In this document: in pieces, positions 1 to 10,636 of the stretch
Numbering within the stretch: position 1 is the first letter of the stretch
Layout: each line of letters starts with the position of its first letter
NCBI GenBank assembly: GCA_015501585.1
Contig: JADNRY010000049.1
Coordinates: 124,001-188,000, forward strand
Direction: 5' to 3'
DNA from: Rhodocollybia butyracea
Lineage: Eukaryota; Basidiomycota; Agaricomycetes; Agaricales; Omphalotaceae
Length of the DNA stretch: 64,000 nucleotides
Translations under genes and position numbers: made by a program
Notes under the pieces: generated by a model
What the model saw: the letters and a program-made list of their open reading frames with translations, nothing else
Told to the model about the DNA's origin: nothing
Database searches by the model: none

Positions 1-744
1 AACTTAGCTTCTTTTGGCTTCATGCTCGCATTGTTCTCTACCACATATGGGTCGTATATCACCTTCATATTGCACTGCATCGGACTTCTTGCTCTCGTCA
101 CACCTGCATTTTTCACTCTCACGTATGATTGGTATCCATTGGACATTTTTTGTACTCTTTGGTCGCTTATTGTTTGTACTTTTCACTCATTGTTGTAATC
201 AATCATTATTTCAAATGTGCTGGTGTCTCGAAAACTGCCCATAAATTGCTCAGTATAGGTACTTAAGTTAAAAGGGCCCTGCTATGCCTTGTAATGGCTA
301 TAGAGCTTGTAAGGGCTTGTATTGGCTCATAATCTTGTGAAGCTTGTAAGCGCTTGTGACCATTCAGTAAAAACAAGTGCATACAAGGTGCGCCGACCTT
401 GCAAGCTATGTGCAGCTTGTATGGCCTCATTTTCCCTTGTCACCGCATAAGGTTGACCTACTCTTTTGCTGATGGCCCAGGTAGTCAGGTAAGTGCGAAG
501 CATTGTATATATAATAATGTACATTCATCTAAGTATTGATATTTATGTAGTTAGTCTTATTAATTATTAGAATATGTACAACAGTGTGTTGCGGGGCCTA
601 ATAAAAGGCCGCGCGCATGCTTGTAGTAGTGTACAAATGTAATGTTGCTACAATAATTAAGTAGTATTGCTCACTATAAATTATTTTTTTTTTTAGCTGG
701 ATGTGGGGCTTTATAACAGGCCTCCGCAACTGTGTACATCTATT
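1..744. other. No gene recognised; short low-quality ORFs only
   Basis: Short open frames on both strands show no recognisable domain. The stretch 280-360 repeats the phrase CTTGTAAG several times. A run of T lies at 687-696. Nothing here can be assigned to a gene or a complete element. Confidence 0.4.
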
Positions 745-931
745 GGCAAATATTCATGAATATTCGTGAATATAGGTGACAAATATGGGTCTGGCGGTGA
801 CCCATATTCGCATTCAAATGACCTACCACCCCGAATGCACATTTGAGGTGATGTGGGCATTCATATTCAAATGACAAATGCGAATGTATTCGAGTATATT
901 CATACTCATGCCTCATTTGTGCCCATCTCTA
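745..931. repeat. End of a hAT-type MITE
   Basis: The segment is built from variants of ATTCATATTC and ATTCGAATG in both orientations and ends at 931 with GCCCATCTCTA, which read inward is TAGAGATGGGC, a common hAT-like terminus in fungi. No matching second terminus was found upstream, so this is one end only. It abuts the foldback arm that follows. Confidence 0.45.
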
Positions 932-1344
932 TTACTAAACATTTCAAGTCATGATTCTATGATATTTCATTCTTGCTTATATTCTCTATCTTACCATCCT
1001 CCACTCTCACCCTACACCTCTTAAACTAACTATATCTCCCCCTCCTAGACCATATCCTCCTCCTCCTAGACTATACCCTCCTCCTCCTAGACCATCACCT
1101 CCCTCACCTAGACCATGCCCTCCCTCACCTAGACCATGCCCTACCCCACCTAGGCCATATCCTATCTCACCCCAGGCCATGACCTACCAACCCCAGGAAA
1201 AGACCAACCTGACCTAGGTCATGACCTAATTCCCAGGTCATGACCTAGCTGCCTGGGTTTTGCCTAGGTTTTTGGGTCTTTTTAGTAAGGTCAATGTAAC
1301 AAAAGTGTAGACTAATAAGACCAAATATGTGGTTGCCTGAAGTG
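932..1344 (-). mobile_element. Single arm of a foldback element (fragment)
   Basis: This segment is a near copy of the right arm end of the complete foldback element at 47403-49895. It shares the pyrimidine-rich block (CTCCTCCTAGACCAT variants), repeated GGTCATGACCTA words and the terminus GCCTGAAGTG at 1335-1344. The other arm is missing and its inner side is replaced by the hAT-type end at 931. It is a truncated relative with no coding capacity. Confidence 0.75.
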
Positions 1345-1924
1345 AAATATCATCACTCTATCAAGACCATCAGATATGGTTGCACTTTCATACGTGTTAT
1401 CTCTATGACCTGACTATGACCTGACTATACCTCTATGCCTTATGCAACCTCTATACATTATGCCACAAATAACCCCCCTACTATGCACCCATATGATACC
1501 TTTTGAACCATGGCCTGAAAATACACATGCCCAATATGTCTCCTTGAAACCTCTACCTTTGTACAACTGGGAGGTGAGCTCCACCAAGGTCTTCTGAGAC
1601 AAAACAACCTATCTTGTAATGTATCCCCTGCGCTCTCCTTGTTCCCTCATTCCTACATGGCATCAGCTAGTCGTTGACTTTCTAGTAGAAGCCCAGGAAA
1701 GCTCTCGCATCTGCCCAGTTGAGATCTGACTCTTACCGGGCAACAGTCAGAATCCTTGGGGGCATGGTATGTCACCGAGGAGGATTTGATCCACAGGACC
1801 AATAGCCTATCACCACGCGAAATCGTACATGTAGTGCCATTGGAAACAGTATTTGCCCTCCGAGTATCCGAGGGGACAGTAGTCCGTCCACTGACGGTCT
1901 TGGTGTCTTCATACCGGTGGAAGC
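1345..1924. other. Unassigned stretch, possibly LINE 5' region
   Basis: Contains short direct repeats of CTATGACCTGA near 1402-1430 and short ORFs. A frame at 1756-1944 may be degraded LINE leader or ORF1, but no motif supports this. No promoter or gene can be called. Confidence 0.3.
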
Positions 1925-3418
1925 ATGGAATTAGGCAATGGTGACAGGAGTGGGTATGAAGGGCTGCCCCTTGTGGGGGACCTGTCCCATACCGTGACCC
2001 GAGAGGCAGCTCCGACCACCCATGACCACCCATTAGCCTCATCCCACCCTGCAACTAGACAGGAAGGAGGTACACCACCTCGAGCATCACCCACTCTGTC
2101 ACATACCAGCAGCACCCAAGGATCTGATGATGAATCAATCTTGGGAACTCCCCAACCAAGGCCATGACAATCGCCGAGTGCCAGAGGACGGTACCATCCC
2201 GTGCCAATCTCAAAAGAAGACACAGCTCACAAATTCAAGGAACTCCGCAAGTGTCAAGTGTTAAATGACCAGCAAGCCTTGCAAAATAAAGAGAAAATCT
2301 GGTGCCACTTAGCACTTGCCTCGCTCAACACGAAGGAGCAGGGAGCGGATAAAATAAGCAAGAAAGGGCACAAATCGCCAGACATCCACAACATGATACT
2401 GAGGAAGAAATTTGCAATAACCGCGGTCCTGGAAACCCACCTATCTCAAACTCATGTTGATGACATCCACAGCAGTGGGTATGGCAAACTCTTGAGAATA
2501 TACTCAACAATCGACCCTGACCAACCCAACGTGGCTGGGGTAGCAATTGTCCTAAGCCGAGACCTAATTAATGTGGACATGACCACTACACATGTTATTG
2601 TTCCTGGATGAGCTATCTGTGTGACTGTCCCATGGAAAAATCGCGAGACACTTACGGTACTCACTACATATGCGCCTAATGATACCATGGCCCACAATAG
2701 AGATTTCTGGGAGGAGCTCACAGAGAAATGGCTCGCCCTTAAGCTGCCCATCCCAGACTTTCACCTGGGGGACCACAACATTGTTGAGGAGGCCTGTGAC
2801 AGATTGACAGGTAAAGCGGACCACCAGGGAGCAGTAATGGCGCTTGCAAACTTCAAGTCCCTCTTCCAAATGAAAGACAGATGGCGAACTGTGAACCTGA
2901 CCACATATAGCTTTACACATATACACGCAGGGCCAGACAGCCAATCCACTATGTCAAGGATAGACTGGATCTATGTAACCGAAGACAAACAAAAACTATG
3001 CACTAAATGGGAGATTCACCACAATGAAGGTGACTTCACGGTCCACTGGGTAGTATTGGTCACTCTACAGACACCAGGTGTTGCACACCAGGGAAAAGGA
3101 AGATATAGCATTAAGCCCAGTGCACTTGAGAACTCCTTCTTGATATCAGAACTACAGAAGCTTGCCATAACTGCATACAAGAAAGCCATTGCAAATGAAG
3201 GCAAAGATGCACAGCTCATCCTCAGCCAACTTAAGACCAACATGTTGGACCATGAGAGAAATTTCACAAAGAAAAACATAGGAACTGCAAGGCAGAAAAT
3301 GGATGCTCTCATGAAGGAAAAAGCATGGCTACAAGCCAGACTCACCCACAAGAACCAAAATGAAATTGCAACTCAAGTAAAGGCCTCACAAAACGAGATA
3401 GATAAAATCACCTACTGA
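1925..3418 (+). pseudogene. LINE ORF: AP-like endonuclease domain (broken)
   Basis: One reading frame runs through this interval, broken by TGA at 2165 and 2609. The endonuclease/exonuclease/phosphatase fold is recognised from successive landmarks: an N-terminal ASLNTK segment, the ETH motif (AVLETHLSQ), VPG-stop-AICVTVPW where LINE endonucleases usually have PGRA, TTYAPN, GDHN (the GDFN equivalent) and SRIDWIYV near the C-terminus. In active LINEs this domain nicks the target DNA to prime reverse transcription. The stop at 2609 sits where arginine is expected, so CGA to TGA is likely. After 3418 the frame reaches a stop and the 3480 element follows. Confidence 0.85.
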
Positions 3419-3530
3419 ACACAGGTTGATTGGAAGGCCTGCAACTGGACCAAAACCGAACATCAGGAAAATACCCCCTTTACTCAAGGAGAGTTGAGCC
3501 AACCTGGATGACCCTTCAGCCAGCCTGAGG

Positions 3531-3568
3531 GCTGTATGGCCCCCAATGGTCATTGGGGGCCATACAGC
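3531..3568. repeat. Perfect 18-bp-arm hairpin
   Basis: GCTGTATGGCCCCCAATG at 3531-3548 is followed by GT and its exact reverse complement at 3551-3568. It lies near the left end of the 3480-4980 element. No terminator-like T run follows it. Confidence 0.9.
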
Positions 3569-3884
3569 ACTCAATGCAAGGTTGATCTATTTCAATCCAC
3601 TGAAGCCAACTTCAAACCAACTTCAAACCAGTTTCAAGCCAACTTCAAGCCAACTTGGGTAACTTGAGCAACTTCAAGGCAACTCAAGTCAGTCTCAAGT
3701 CAGCCTGAACTCAGCTAGAGTAGTCCCAAGTCAATCTCAAGCCACCTGTGAGTAGGCAACATATTACTTCAAGAACATTCAAGTCACAACAACTAAGTGT
3801 TCAAATGATGTAATTTGTATACAAACAAAGTACAAAATAAATGATAATAACATAAGATAATAGCAAAGTTTAGGGTGAGTACAG

Positions 3885-4408
3885 CAATAGTAAGGGGGTA
3901 CCTAGTGGATCTAGACAAGCCCTATAACAAAGAAATGGAATGAAAACTGAGGGGAATATGGCAAAAACAGGAAAAACCACCTAAATGAGACTGACCAGGG
4001 TGAGATGACCAAGATGGAAAGTGACCAAGAAGTGAGTGGAGGAGCATGGAGAGGGTCCTAAGTGAATGTGAATGGGCCCTACCTCGGAAAAATTGAGTGA
4101 AAATTGAAGGAGTTATGGCAAAAACATTGAAAATCACCTATATGACGAGAGAGAGATGGAAAAAGTTGGGAATTGCTCTAGCGTGAGTAGGGCGATAGTG
4201 AGGGGGTACCTAGGGGATCTAAACGAGCCCTGGACGAAAGAAATTGAATAAGAACTGATGGAATTATGGCAAAAACAGCGAAAATCACCTAAGTGAGACT
4301 GACCAGGGGGAGATGACCCAGATGGAAACTGACCAGGAAGTGAGTGGAGGAGCATGGGGAGGGTCCTAAGCGAATGTGAACGGGCCCTACCTCGGAAAAA
4401 TTGAGTGA
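3885..4408. repeat. Two direct repeats of about 210 bp, period about 308 bp
   Basis: The segment from 3885 (GCAATAGTAAGGGGGTACC) to 4100 recurs from 4192 to 4408 with scattered substitutions; both copies end in CTCGGAAAAATTGAGTGA. The 92-bp spacer also contains related words (ATGGCAAAAAC). It is non-coding and internal to the 3480-4980 element. Confidence 0.8.
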
Positions 4409-4689
4409 TGTTTTTGCCATCTCTCCCTTGGTTTTCTCTCATTTTCAATGTAGGGCACATTCACAGTCTCTAGGGAGCCTCTCTATGTTCCTTTATTCAC
4501 TTCCTGTCTTTGCACTTTCCTACCCTGGTCCCATCCCACACTACCCCCAGTTGTATAGAATTTGTCTAGATACCTAATGACCTCTGTCTACACAATTGAT
4601 CTTTTTTAAACCTAAACCTCATTCAAGTTCAACTTAAATAGCAACTTTGGGCATTACTACTCTACAGTTGAACTCAGTACATGCCTTAT

Positions 4690-4975
4690 ACCAGGTTAAG
4701 CTCAAGTTGACTTCAGTTAATCTCAAGTTAACCTCAAGTTGACAAATCTACTGAGGTTGACCCTGGTTGATCTCAAGCTAACAAATCTACTCAAGTTGAC
4801 CCAGGTTAGCGTCAAGCTGGCAAATCTAGTCAAGTTGGCCCAGGTCAACCTCAAGTTGACAAATATACTCAAGTTGGCCCATGTCAACCTCAAGTTGACA
4901 AATATACTCAGGTTGGCCTCAAGTTGGCAAATATACTCAAGTTGGCCTCAAGTTGGCTCAAGTTGGCTTGAGTCT
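4690..4975. repeat. Minisatellite of CTCAAGTTGAC / AAGTTGGCC units
   Basis: Degenerate tandem units of roughly 30 bp contain CAAGTTGAC, AAATATACT and CAAGTTGGCC. The frame at 4739-4999 stays open only because the repeat lacks stop codons; it is not called as a gene. Confidence 0.7.
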
Positions 4976-4989
4976 ATTAGCCTTTTCCT

Positions 4990-5791
4990 GATGAAGTAGA
5001 GGGTGATGGTGTGACAAAGGGCTCAACCAGCTATATGAAGGAGAGGAAGTCAAGAGACAATATACAGGTGTTAAAAGACCCAAAGACTGACAAATATACC
5101 CGAAACTCCAGAAATTGGGCAGGATTACCATGCCGCAACCCAGATTGATCCCACGGAAGACAACACAGAAGCAAAGGCAAAGGATATTGACCTCGCACTT
5201 GAGAACATCAAGCAACAGGTAGACCTGCAACAAAAGGAAACAATGTCAGGGCTACTCACCGAATCACAAGTACTTGCAGCACTAAAAGCCAGCCAAAAAC
5301 ATCAGGAAAAGCCGTTTTTGCCTAGGTGACCCCAGAGTGGCCTAAAGCAAACTAGGTGACCTATGAATCCTATGGCATCCTAGGAATTTGGGCTCGTCCC
5401 TTGCCAGTCAAGGCTCTTGAGGATTCCCTAGGCAAGCCTAGGTTTGCCCAGGCTTGCCCAGGTGCTCCTGGGGAACACCTGGGAAACACCTTGGCAAACC
5501 TGGGCAAACCTAGGCTTGCCCTGGGTTTGCCTAGGATACCCTAGGGAATCCTCAAGAGCCTTGACTGGCAAGGGACGAGCCCAAATTCCTAGGATGCCAT
5601 AGGATTCATAGGTCGCCTAGTTTGCTTTAGGCCACTCTGGGGTCACCTAGGCAAAAACGGCTTTTCCTGATGCAAGGAAAAGCGGCAGGCATCAATGGTA
5701 TCATTGTTGAACTGTGGCAAAGCTCCACCACCGCTTTGTGGAGGACCAACTGAAAGACAAAGATAAGCCAACCTGCAATATAGTCAAACTA
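4990..5791 (+). pseudogene. LINE linker before the reverse transcriptase (fragment)
   Basis: Reading through small frame breaks, this stretch gives LINE-type linker sequence (MKERKSRDNIQVLKD, then LTESQVLAALKAS). After the 373-bp palindromic insertion it continues as GKAAGINGIIVELWQS, the usual block just before LINE reverse transcriptase, and ends with NIVKL at the mini LTR element insertion site. Codon phase resumes at 7274. It connects the endonuclease and reverse transcriptase parts of the same copy. Confidence 0.75.
5300..5672. mobile_element. 373-bp palindromic foldback element
   Basis: Two 133-bp arms (5300-5432 and 5540-5672) are inverted repeats with about one mismatch. The outer ends read CATCAGGAAAAGCCGTTTTT. 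The 107-bp centre is itself imperfectly symmetric and rich in CCTAGG and TTGCCCAGG words. It interrupts LINE coding sequence between KASQ and GKAAG. The target duplication is not clear because the ends blend with flanking AAAAGC sequence. It has no coding capacity; it is a foldback MITE by structure. Confidence 0.85.
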
Positions 5792-5943
5792 TGTAAGAGC
5801 CCTGACTCTTGATGCCTCAGACCATGAGCAAGATCTCCTTCTATTAGAGAAATAGACCAAAACGAGTATGTGGTACGAGGATAAGAGTAGACTAATTATG
5901 TAATATCGGCGCTAACAGCAATGAACATGCCGTAGGCGTTACA
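5792..5943 (-). repeat. LTR (3') of mini LTR retroelement copy 1
   Basis: 152 bp with TGTAA..TTACA ends. The minus-strand 3' LTR follows the purine tract at 5944-5954. It differs from its partner at about five positions. Confidence 0.95.
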
Positions 5944-6346
5944 CATGCCCCCTAGATTGACCCCACAGGTCCATCTTACCCAAAAAAAACAAAAGAGAAA
6001 GATGGAAAAGGGAAAACATAACAAAGAGAAACATACAGTCATCTAATAGGTAACATATGATGTAGTATGCTGGCAATTTCCATAAGTGCAAAAGAAGAGA
6101 AAGTGTCCTGTGAAAATCGCCGGATTCTCTGGATGCTGACACTAAGTCCAGATTGAGATGGTGGTGGCACATTGGAGACAGTAGATCTCCAGCGCCATGA
6201 ATGGGAGCATTGATTGGGAGCACAAATATGGTGATGGGAAGTTTCAGTGGGTGAGGGTGATGGCATGAGTGTACCAGATTGGGATGGGCAACGACTTGAA
6301 CGAAGCAAGAGCAAACCAAACGCACCATACACATTGTGTTTGACAT
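5939..6346 (-). CDS. Overlapping alternate-frame ORF, 135 residues (doubtful)
   Basis: This frame overlaps the 3' part of the main ORF and runs to the 3' LTR boundary. It is open in both element copies and ends in a hydrophobic stretch (residues about 95-120, LLHLWKLPAYYIICYLLDDC and following). It could be a frameshift product, but copies this similar would both stay open by chance. No homology is recognised. Confidence 0.25.
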   Translation of the reverse strand: MSNTMCMVRLVCSCFVQVVAHPNLVHSCHHPHPLKLPITIFVLPINAPIHGAGDLLSPMCHHHLNLDLVSASRESGDFHRTLSLLLHLWKLPAYYIICYLLDDCMFLFVMFSLFHLSLLFFLGKMDLWGQSRGHV

Positions 6347-7073
6347 GTTTACAAAGGCCTGTTGGTGGAACAGCAGTCACAGGGGCAATATAAGGCACAG
6401 GTGTACACTCAGTTGGAGTGTTTGAGAGATGAACACGAGCTGGCGGTGTGCCAGCTGTGTGTTCGAGCCCCATGACATGTTCATCCATGAATACTTCGAG
6501 TTTCCGGCCTGCTTTCCGCAGTTCAGCCACCTCCCGTGCAAACTCTGAGGTTGGTTGGAGTCGAAATGAAGGGGAAGTGGGTTTGGAGGGTGAAACCAAT
6601 GTCAGAGCATGTGGAGATGATTTCAATGCGTTCAATGTGTTCGAAGCGAGCGTGGGAGTCGGTGATGAGGCAGTAGGAGCAGTCAAAGGTGATGGAGAAC
6701 TCGGAGCAGGAGGTGGTGTTTGAGATTTGGACAGTTCCATCCCAAACTCTTCTCCCAGTCTCTTAATAGACTCTATCATCTGAAAACAGACCTCTGCCTG
6801 GAAACCTTCTTCCTTCACTGCCCAGCAACATCTTAATGTTGAATCCTGCACCACTGCCTCTGCCAAATCCCTACCAGCCACTGAAAGACCATGTTGTTCC
6901 CAGAGCTGCTTACAGTTGACTAGCAGCTGTTGAATTCCCTGGGAGGAGAAGTCCAGGATCCCAGAGATGTGTGAGAGAGGATCATGAGGGAACATGGAAA
7001 GGATTTGAGAAAGAAAAGAGTAAGCCAGAGCCATGACAGAGTCATGGCTTGAGTTGTGCTGTTGTGTGGTCAT
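6039..7073 (-). CDS. Unknown 344-residue protein of the mini LTR retroelement
   Basis: The ATG at 7073 lies 44 bp after the 5' LTR, where a gag would start. Residues 1-113 look helical and soluble. Residues about 117-175 are rich in Pro, Ser and Thr. A charged helix (AREVAELRKAGRKLEV) spans about 179-193. The C-terminal part has no zinc knuckle, protease or polymerase motif. Compared with the 62662-63759 copy there are about eight substitutions, and a C-to-A change makes a stop after PIR, removing the last 21 residues. The conserved frame suggests a gag-like or captured cellular protein; function is unknown. An overlapping frame covers 5939-6346. Confidence 0.7.
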   Translation of the reverse strand: MTTQQHNSSHDSVMALAYSFLSQILSMFPHDPLSHISGILDFSSQGIQQLLVNCKQLWEQHGLSVAGRDLAEAVVQDSTLRCCWAVKEEGFQAEVCFQMIESIKRLGEEFGMELSKSQTPPPAPSSPSPLTAPTASSPTPTLASNTLNALKSSPHALTLVSPSKPTSPSFRLQPTSEFAREVAELRKAGRKLEVFMDEHVMGLEHTAGTPPARVHLSNTPTECTPVPYIAPVTAVPPTGLCKHVKHNVYGAFGLLLLRSSRCPSQSGTLMPSPSPTETSHHHICAPNQCSHSWRWRSTVSNVPPPSQSGLSVSIQRIRRFSQDTFSSFALMEIASILHHMLPIR

Positions 7074-7116
7074 ATTGCTGTAATAGTCCTATTCAGGACA
7101 AGGTTGCTCAAAAAAG

Positions 7117-7268
7117 TGTAAGAGCCCTGACTCTTGATGCCTCAGACCATGAGCAAGATCCCGTTCTATTAGAGAAATAGACCGAAACGAGTATGTGGTA
7201 CGAGGATAAGAGTAGACTAATTATGTAATATCGGCGCTAACGGCAATGAACGTGCCGTAGGCGTTACA
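7117..7268 (-). repeat. LTR (5') of mini LTR retroelement copy 1
   Basis: 152-bp partner of 5792-5943. The sequence that follows inward on the minus strand (CTTTTTTGAGCAACC) lacks the TGG that starts most tRNA primer sites, so the priming mechanism is unclear. Confidence 0.95.
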
Positions 7269-7273
7269 AACTA

Positions 7274-8123
7274 CTTACAATGGCATTCAACGACATTGAG
7301 ACTAATGGCATAGCAGCTGGAACAAGGTTCAACGAAGGCTGGATGTGCCCAATCTTCAAGAAAAAAGATGAGACTGATATTGTGAACTATCGCCCAATCA
7401 CGGTCCTGAATACAGACTATAAAATTTTTACAAAAGCTCTCACTATTAAGTTAACCCAGGTTGCGCCATCACTGATCCACCCTGACCAAGCTGGTTTTAT
7501 GCCCAGGAGAAATATACTGGACCAAATCCATCTTGTTAAGGAAATGGTAGAATATTCTGAGGAGGAAGCCGTAAATGGTGTCATAGTAGCGCTAGACCAG
7601 GAAAAAACATATGACCCTATATCCCATACATACCTCTGGAAAGTCATGAAGATGTTCAACCTGCCTGATGACTTCACCAACACTGTCCGACATCTATATA
7701 CAAATGCCCAAACTAGAGTCATGATAAATGGCCTGGGGTGTTCGGCAAGGTGACCCTCTCTTCAACCTTGCCATTGAGCCACTGGCAGAGATGATACGCA
7801 GATCCCCAAAGCTTGAGGGATTCAAATTACTTGATGTAGATGATCATATCATAGTGTCCTTGTTTGCAGATGACACAACTGTCTACCTGTCAGAAAACGA
7901 TAGAGTAGAGGACCTAGAAGAAATCTTAGAAACCTGGTGCAAGGCGTCGAGTGCTAGATTTTATGTGAACAAAACTGAGTTAGTACCAATGGGCTCAGAA
8001 GAATTCCGAAACCAATTCCAGGCAACAAGACAGCTCAATCCAGCTGATGCCCCCATTCCAGAGAACATAAGGATGGTCCCAGATGGCCAAACTACCCGGA
8101 TACCGAGTGGGAAACCACACTAA
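7274..8123 (+). pseudogene. LINE reverse transcriptase domain (frameshifted)
   Basis: The frame from 7280 carries RT landmarks in order: FKKKDETDIVNYRPITVL, DQAGFMP, motif A in VALDQEKTYDP (aspartate kept, usual A and R changed to T and P). A small deletion near 7733 shifts to the frame at 7728, which carries motif B (GVRQGDPLFNLAIEPLAEMI) and motif C FADD at 7863-7874. This is the catalytic core of a non-LTR retrotransposon. The frameshift and changes near motif A mean the copy is dead. Confidence 0.9.
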
Positions 8124-10422
8124 TGAGACAGAGCCATGGCTTCCAGTCATTGAATGAATAGAGACTATACTGTGCCATTGCTCTGAACTCCACCCTACCA
8201 TGGAGGCTAAGCACACCATGATAAATCTGACTATGGGTTCCATCACACAATTTCTCACTGCCGCTAATGGAATGCCTGAGAACATTGTCAAAAGGCTAGA
8301 AAAAATGCAGAAGGATTTCCTTCATGCACCTGTGAACAAAGCCACACTGAGTGCCAACATATCCCTAGGGGGAAGAAAATGTTTGACCTGCGGGCCCGCA
8401 ACGAGGCTATAGAACTGATGCACTTCAAGTCATACATAGAACTTGATCCTGCCCTGAGAGCCAAATGGGCCTACCTAGCTGACCGGCATCTATGCCAACA
8501 TGCCCCCAAAAGTACCCCACCCCCGGGAGACGCCAGGATAAACCCATACACACAGGACTGGAAACCTGCAATAAGTGAGATTAGACCCTCACTCTGAAAC
8601 ATGATCAAGGTTGCAAAGAAGTATGGTGTGGAGATACATGCTGCAAGCCCCTCAAGGTCAATCCTACTACAAATGCCCCTCTGGTACCACCATGGAGCAA
8701 ACCATTCCAAATACCAACTAAATAACAATAAACGAGGAAAGTGCCTCAGGGCAAATCATGATACCCACTATGTTGGAAATGCCCTAGATGCTTTAAACAG
8801 GCTTGACCTCCTGGACCACCAGCCTACTACTGCCAGATGCAAATGTCAGGCATGCCTCAAAGATAGACAGAAAGGCTGCAAAAACCCCATAAGTGTGCCA
8901 TAGAGGCCTCCAGATGCCTAGACCAGCTAAAAATCACAATGGAACCCCACCATAATGCCACCACAACTAGAAGCACATGAATAGTTAGACCTGCAGCCAG
9001 GGGACACAGTTTTTGACCCCAAACTTAAAGTAGACCACATGTCAGACGGCTTTCGTGTATTCACGAAGCAAGAGTGGGGACAGGAAGAATCAAACCACAT
9101 ATTATGGAAACCTCAGACAGAAGAGGAGACACAAGTCACTGTCATTGACGTCTGGTGCGCAAGCATATGCAAGGAGCCCAGCACCACTAATGCAACCGCA
9201 GGCGGCAGTGTCTGGTATGCGCATATGGATAACCGCAACACTGCAATTACCACTCCCAGTGGGATGCGACAGTCATCCCCAACAGTAGCAGCGGCAGCAG
9301 TCTTATATGCACTACAGAATAACCCACTGGACACTACGTTGCGCTTCAACCTAAGGAATGACCAATTAATAAAAACATTACCCAGAGACTCACAGAGTGG
9401 GACTTATCACGTGGTTTCACAGGGGTGAAAGATGCAAAACTTTATTGTGCCATCCTCAGCCATCTCCGTTCCCACACTGCGCCAACTATCCTTCAGAAAA
9501 CTGTGCAAACAGACAATCGGCCTGCCTGTGACTCCAGCGCAGAGCTTGCAGAACAGGCAACCTTCTGAATTGAAATGGAAGAAGTGTCTCCTGTGACAGC
9601 AAAAGGGTAACTATCACCAGCCTTACACAGGCACTTGCGTATCGCACAATAAAGGCCCAGAAACCCACTACACCACGCGCCGCAACCCAAAAAATGCTCC
9701 AAAACATCCAAAAACAGGTGCAAGATGTCACTGGAAAACCACTAATGCAAGAGCAATTGTGGAAAGGGATCAGAGATCCCAACATCCCTCGGAGAATAAG
9801 AAACTTCCTCTGGATACTCCTGCATGATGCCCACAGAGTAGGGAAGTATTGGAAACACATCCCTGAATGTGAAGGTCGAGTAATGTGCAGCCACTGTATG
9901 TGAACGGAGAATATTGAACATATTCTGCTCCTATGTGAGCGGCCATGGTGCAAGCTCGTGTGGGACATAGCAAAGAGCCTGTGGCCCACTGGAAATGACT
10001 ATGGGCCATGGATTGAGCCCTCCTTGGGCACCATTGCTGGAGCAAATTCACTGGAGTTTAGAAATGCAAAAGGGGCACATGTACCCCACGCCAAACGCCT
10101 CTACAAAATCCTGGCTACAGAAAGTGCACACCTGATCTGGAAACTACGCTGTGAAAGTGTTATTGATTGGGATAATGAAGACATAACAGAGGAAGAAACC
10201 TACAGCTGTATGTGCCATGCACTGAACCAACGTCTACTAAGAGACAAGATTCTTACATACCAACCGAGATGGAAGCAGAGACCAATAACAAAACAACTTG
10301 CTCTTGATACATGGAACCCAGTTATCAAAGACAATGGGATGCTTCCATTGGACTGGACCGGAGAGGCCGAGGTTTTAGTGGGTGTCGGGTCCCTAATGCT
10401 TTTTAGACCACATCCACAATGA
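8124..10422 (+). pseudogene. LINE C-terminal region with RNase H-like part and CCHC knuckle (decayed)
   Basis: Successive broken frames (8200-8412, 8379-8597, 8601-8903, 9039-9428, 9958-10422) read on the plus strand. The 9.1-9.4 kb part (VTVIDVWC, then NATAGGSVWY and AVLYALQ) resembles LINE RNase H with the DGS core lost. At about 9885-9936, across a TGA at 9901, sits C-x2-C, then IEHILLLC: the Cys/His knuckle that closes many LINE ORFs. The last frame ends at 10422, about 190 bp before the poly-A. Confidence 0.75.
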
Positions 10423-10614
10423 AATGTGGAACACCAGGGGTAAAATCAACAGCCCCACTGCCCGAAGCCCCACACTATAGCAAGTGCTATGTGCAGGCAT
10501 CTTAATAGATCAGTGCATTTCCTTGGTGGTGGCTTTATCTCCACTTCCAGAAGGTTTTTCTTGCTAGTTTTTACAGTTGCTTAACACTGATGTCTCTTTT
10601 AGACATGTACCACC

Positions 10615-10636
10615 AAAAAAAAGAAAAAAAAAAAAA
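10615..10636 (+). repeat. Poly-A tail of the LINE
   Basis: A run of 22 bases, all A apart from one G at 10623, about 190 bp after the last LINE frame. It marks the 3' end of the retrotransposed copy. DIRS-type coding sequence begins immediately after it. Confidence 0.85.

Larger units (their letters stand above)
3480..4980. mobile_element. Repeat-rich inverted-repeat element inserted in the LINE
   Basis: About 1.5 kb of non-coding DNA separates LINE endonuclease from LINE linker sequence. Its ends are imperfect inverted repeats (ACTCAAGGAGAGTTGAGCCA at the left, a reverse-complement relative before 4978 at the right). Subterminal arrays also mirror each other: AACTTCAAGCC words at 3590-3740 and CTCAAGTTGAC words at 4620-4980. 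It has no transposase and no clear target duplication. The symmetry suggests a non-autonomous foldback-like element. Confidence 0.55.
5792..7268 (-). mobile_element. Mini LTR retroelement with ORF, copy 1 (1,477 bp)
   Basis: Two 152-bp LTRs (5792-5943, 7117-7268; about 5 differences) begin TGTAAGAGCC and end GGCGTTACA on the plus strand. The element is flanked by the 5-bp duplication AACTA (5787-5791, 7269-7273), proof of retroviral-type integration into the LINE. On the minus strand the order is LTR, a 344-codon ORF, a purine-rich AGGGGGCATG next to the 3' LTR, LTR. There is no protease, reverse transcriptase or integrase, so it must be mobilised in trans. Size and LTRs fit the TRIM class, but TRIMs normally lack a long ORF. 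Same length as the copy at 62467-63943. Confidence 0.95.
1925..10636 (+). mobile_element. Decayed LINE (non-LTR retrotransposon)
   Basis: The pieces occur in LINE order on one strand: endonuclease (about 2.2-3.4 kb), linker (5.0-5.8 kb), reverse transcriptase (7.3-8.1 kb), degraded RNase H-like and C-terminal parts, a CCHC knuckle (about 9.9 kb) and a poly-A tail at 10615-10636. Three later elements interrupt it: 3480-4980, 5300-5672 and 5792-7268. Removing the last with one copy of its AACTA duplication restores the frame across the junction. The architecture fits Tad/I-type fungal LINEs. The true 5' end and the target duplication were not found. Confidence 0.85.

Noticed and set aside
2761..3351. 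Minus-strand ORFs opposite the LINE endonuclease
   Set aside because: They lie wholly opposite a recognised domain and show no features of their own.
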